Part shown: positions 4,845 through 6,798 of the stretch, in pieces
Layout of the letters: each line of letters begins with the position of its first letter
Numbering within the stretch: the stretch's first letter is position 1
NCBI GenBank assembly: GCA_030601715.1
Contig: JAUWBL010000057.1
Span: 1-6,798 of the forward strand
Length of the DNA: 6,798 nucleotides
Direction of reading: 5' to 3'
Source of the DNA: Candidatus Geothermarchaeota archaeon
Lineage (GTDB): Archaea > Thermoproteota > Nitrososphaeria > Geothermarchaeales > JAUWBL01
Made by a program: the position numbers and the translations under genes
Notes under the pieces: generated by a model
What the model was told of the DNA's origin: nothing
Seen by the model: the letters and a program-made list of their open reading frames with translations, nothing else
Databases searched by the model: none

Positions 4845-6797
4845 GTGAGTTTTCGGCCCAAGATAGACGAGAAGGTGTGGGATGCATCTGTTGAGAGTGG
4901 GATCTTTCGTCGTTGGCAGGAGGAAAAGGTTTTCGAGTTCGACGTGAAGTCTCCTCGAGAGCTCTTCGTGATCGACACGCCTCCTCCATACCCTTCGGGA
5001 AGACCTTGGCACATCGGTGCTGTAGCTCATTACAGCCAGATCGACATGATTGCCCGAACCGCCCGAATGATGGGGTACGAGGTTCTCTTCCCGATCGGTA
5101 TTGATAGGAACGGAATGCCCGTGGAGATCTACACTGAGAGAACGCACAAGCTGAAGATGCATGACACTCCCAGGGAGAAGTTCTTGGAGCTCTGCCGGCA
5201 CGCTCTGGACGACTTGGAGGCTGAGATCATAGGGATAATGAAGACCTGTGGCCTCAGTGGCGACTTCGAGAACTACTATCGGACGGACGACGTGGAGTAT
5301 CGCCGTCTGACGCAGGCTACCTTCATCGAGCTGTGGAAGAGGGGACTGATCTACGAGGCGACGAGGCCCAACAGCTACTGTCGTGACTGTGGAACCGCAC
5401 TCGCGGACGCTGACATAGAGTATCGGGATGTTCCTTCAAAGCTGGTCTACACGAAGTTTCAGGTCGCCGAGACTGGGGAGGTCATGGAAGTTGGAACGAC
5501 CAGGCCGGAGCTTCTATGTTCTTGTCAGGCGGTTATCGTCAACCCCGGAGACGATAGGTACCGGGAATACCATGGCTTGCACGCTGTCGTTCCGATGTAT
5601 GGACGGGAGGTAGAGATCGTTCCTCACCCTGCGGCGAAGCCGGAGTTCGGTACGGGTGCGATGATGATCTGCAGCTATGGGGATTACACAGATGTGCAGC
5701 TCTTTCGGGAGTTGGGTCTCGAAGAGATCGTGGCCGTCGACACGGAAGGGAGGATGACGGAGGCGGCGGGGATCTTGGAGGGTCTGTCTGTGGAGGAGGC
5801 GCGGGAGAAGATTATCCGAGAGCTGAGGAGCCGAGGGCTGGCGGACAGGGTCGAGGAGGTAAGCCATCGGGTTCCCATATGCGAGCGCAGCGAGACCGTA
5901 ATAGAGTTCATCCCCATGAAGGAGTACTATCTGAAGCAGATCGAGTTCCTCCCCGACCTGCGGAGGCTGGCCCGGGAGATCGTCTTCCACCCAGATACGC
6001 ATAGGCAGATCTTGCTCGATTGGATCGGGTCGGTCTCGATCGATTGGCCCATCTCTAGGAGAAGATACTACGGCACGGAGGTACCGGTCTGGTACTGCAC
6101 CGAGTGCGGCGAGCCACATGTTCCAGAGCCCGGACCGTACTATCAGCCATGGAAGGACGATCCCCCGTTCGATGAGTGTGGAAAGTGCGGAGGGAGGGGG
6201 TTCGAAGGAGACCTAAGGACCTTCGACACATGGATGGACTCAGGGGTGTCTCCCCTCTTCATAACTCGGTACGGAAGGGACGGGGAGTTGTTTAGGAGGG
6301 GGTACCCGACCGCCCTGAGGCCGCAGGGCAAAGATATCGTGAGGACCTGGCTCTACTACACCATTCTCCGGTGTTACCAGCTGACGGGCAAGGCTCCCTT
6401 CGGACACGCCTGGATCATGGGGCTAGGTCTCGACGAGCACGGCCGGGCGATGCACCGGCACCTTGGGAACGTTATCGATCCGATCCCGATACTGGAGCGG
6501 TACGGCGCGGACGCCTTCCGGTTCTGGTCGGCCCAGGAGGCCAGCTTAGGGTATGACTTCCGGACCTCCGAGACGAGGATAGCGGGCGCTGGGAAATTCT
6601 TGACGAAGTTGTGGAACGTGACGCGGTTCGTGTCTTGCTTCCCCATCCATAAGGGAGAACCCAAGTTGGAGGCGTCCGACAGGTGGATTCTGGCGGAGCT
6701 GACTCGGCTCGTGGACGAGTGCATGGCTGGCTATCGGGACTTCAACTTCTTCATTCCTGCGAACAGGATCCGAGAGTTCACCTGGAATCTTTTCGCA
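4845..6797 (+). CDS. valS: Valyl-tRNA synthetase, archaeal type, 3'-truncated
   Basis: This class Ia synthetase charges tRNA-Val and edits mischarged threonine. The 651 residues present are most of a protein usually ~800 aa. The rest of the anticodon-binding region lies past the right edge. Motifs in order are MSFRPKIDEKVWD at the N-terminus, and TPPPYPSGRPWHIGA with the HIGH-equivalent HIGA at 56-59. A CxxC pair follows at 179/182, then the CP1 editing domain with TTRPELLC and GTGAMMICSYGDYTD. Next come IEFIPMKEYYLKQ, DWIGSVSIDWPISRRRYYG, a Cys4 knuckle at 418/421 and 445/448, and RPQGKDIVRTWLYYT. The striking oddity is the KMSKS loop. Where relatives read KMSKSxGNVIDP, this protein reads AMHRHLGNVIDP (535-539, bases 6447-6461), with flanking residues intact. 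GTG 4845 fits the family N-terminus. The gene is divergent from tRNA-Ile. Identity as archaeal ValRS is firm; activity given the altered loop is open. Confidence 0.95.
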   Translation, partial: MSFRPKIDEKVWDASVESGIFRRWQEEKVFEFDVKSPRELFVIDTPPPYPSGRPWHIGAVAHYSQIDMIARTARMMGYEVLFPIGIDRNGMPVEIYTERTHKLKMHDTPREKFLELCRHALDDLEAEIIGIMKTCGLSGDFENYYRTDDVEYRRLTQATFIELWKRGLIYEATRPNSYCRDCGTALADADIEYRDVPSKLVYTKFQVAETGEVMEVGTTRPELLCSCQAVIVNPGDDRYREYHGLHAVVPMYGREVEIVPHPAAKPEFGTGAMMICSYGDYTDVQLFRELGLEEIVAVDTEGRMTEAAGILEGLSVEEAREKIIRELRSRGLADRVEEVSHRVPICERSETVIEFIPMKEYYLKQIEFLPDLRRLAREIVFHPDTHRQILLDWIGSVSIDWPISRRRYYGTEVPVWYCTECGEPHVPEPGPYYQPWKDDPPFDECGKCGGRGFEGDLRTFDTWMDSGVSPLFITRYGRDGELFRRGYPTALRPQGKDIVRTWLYYTILRCYQLTGKAPFGHAWIMGLGLDEHGRAMHRHLGNVIDPIPILERYGADAFRFWSAQEASLGYDFRTSETRIAGAGKFLTKLWNVTRFVSCFPIHKGEPKLEASDRWILAELTRLVDECMAGYRDFNFFIPANRIREFTWNLFA

Positions 6798-6798
6798 C

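Noticed and set aside
4640..5201. Two overlapping minus-strand frames (4640-5014, 4809-5201) opposite the valS 5' end
   Set aside because: They run antisense to valS and its promoter, and one enters tRNA-Ile; neither has a coherent protein signature.
5514..6119. 201-codon minus-strand frame
   Set aside because: It is antisense to conserved ValRS sequence, is rich in Arg/Pro/Leu as expected of a GC-rich shadow frame, and shows no recognisable domain.

Overview
This window is archaeal chromosomal DNA of a housekeeping character. Four features show it. The first is a transcription-termination nuclease of the FttA/aCPSF1 family. The second is the archaea-type bifunctional fructose-1,6-bisphosphate aldolase/phosphatase. 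The third is an archaeal-type valyl-tRNA synthetase (ValRS). The fourth is a pair of tRNA genes with bulge-helix-bulge introns and encoded CCA ends. The sequence is moderately GC-rich, and start sites carry Shine-Dalgarno motifs that match the archaeal anti-SD. An intron outside the anticodon loop is a weak hint of a Thermoproteota/TACK-type lineage, but I cannot place the organism further.

Layout, left to right. Positions 2-1144 (+) hold the 3' part of fttA (aCPSF1), cut by the window edge. A tRNA-Gly(GCC) gene with a 14-nt intron follows on the same strand (1181-1270). A PfkB-family sugar/nucleoside kinase gene (1284-2345, -) converges on that tRNA. It is divergent from the FBP aldolase/phosphatase gene (2428-3525, +), and both appear to use one short intergenic region with a palindromic TTATAA element. 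The FBP gene ends in a perfect 12-bp hairpin with its stop codon in the loop. It converges with a metallo-beta-lactamase-fold hydrolase gene (3590-4516, -). Behind that gene, on the same strand, is a tRNA-Ile(GAT) gene with two introns (4585-4692, -). A divergent promoter region (4693-4844) leads into valS (4845 to the right edge, +), truncated by the window end.

The genes fall into two functional groups. Information processing comprises transcription termination, two tRNAs and a tRNA synthetase. Central carbon metabolism comprises the gluconeogenic FBP aldolase/phosphatase beside a PfkB kinase. The hydrolase has no assignable substrate.

I see no mobile element, CRISPR array or defence system, and no complete novel system. 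The observations most worth checking are the ValRS whose KMSKS loop reads AMHRH, the doubly interrupted tRNA-Ile with a D-loop intron, the matching 14-nt minimal introns in both tRNAs, the apparently shared promoter between the kinase and FBP genes, and the stop-codon hairpin.
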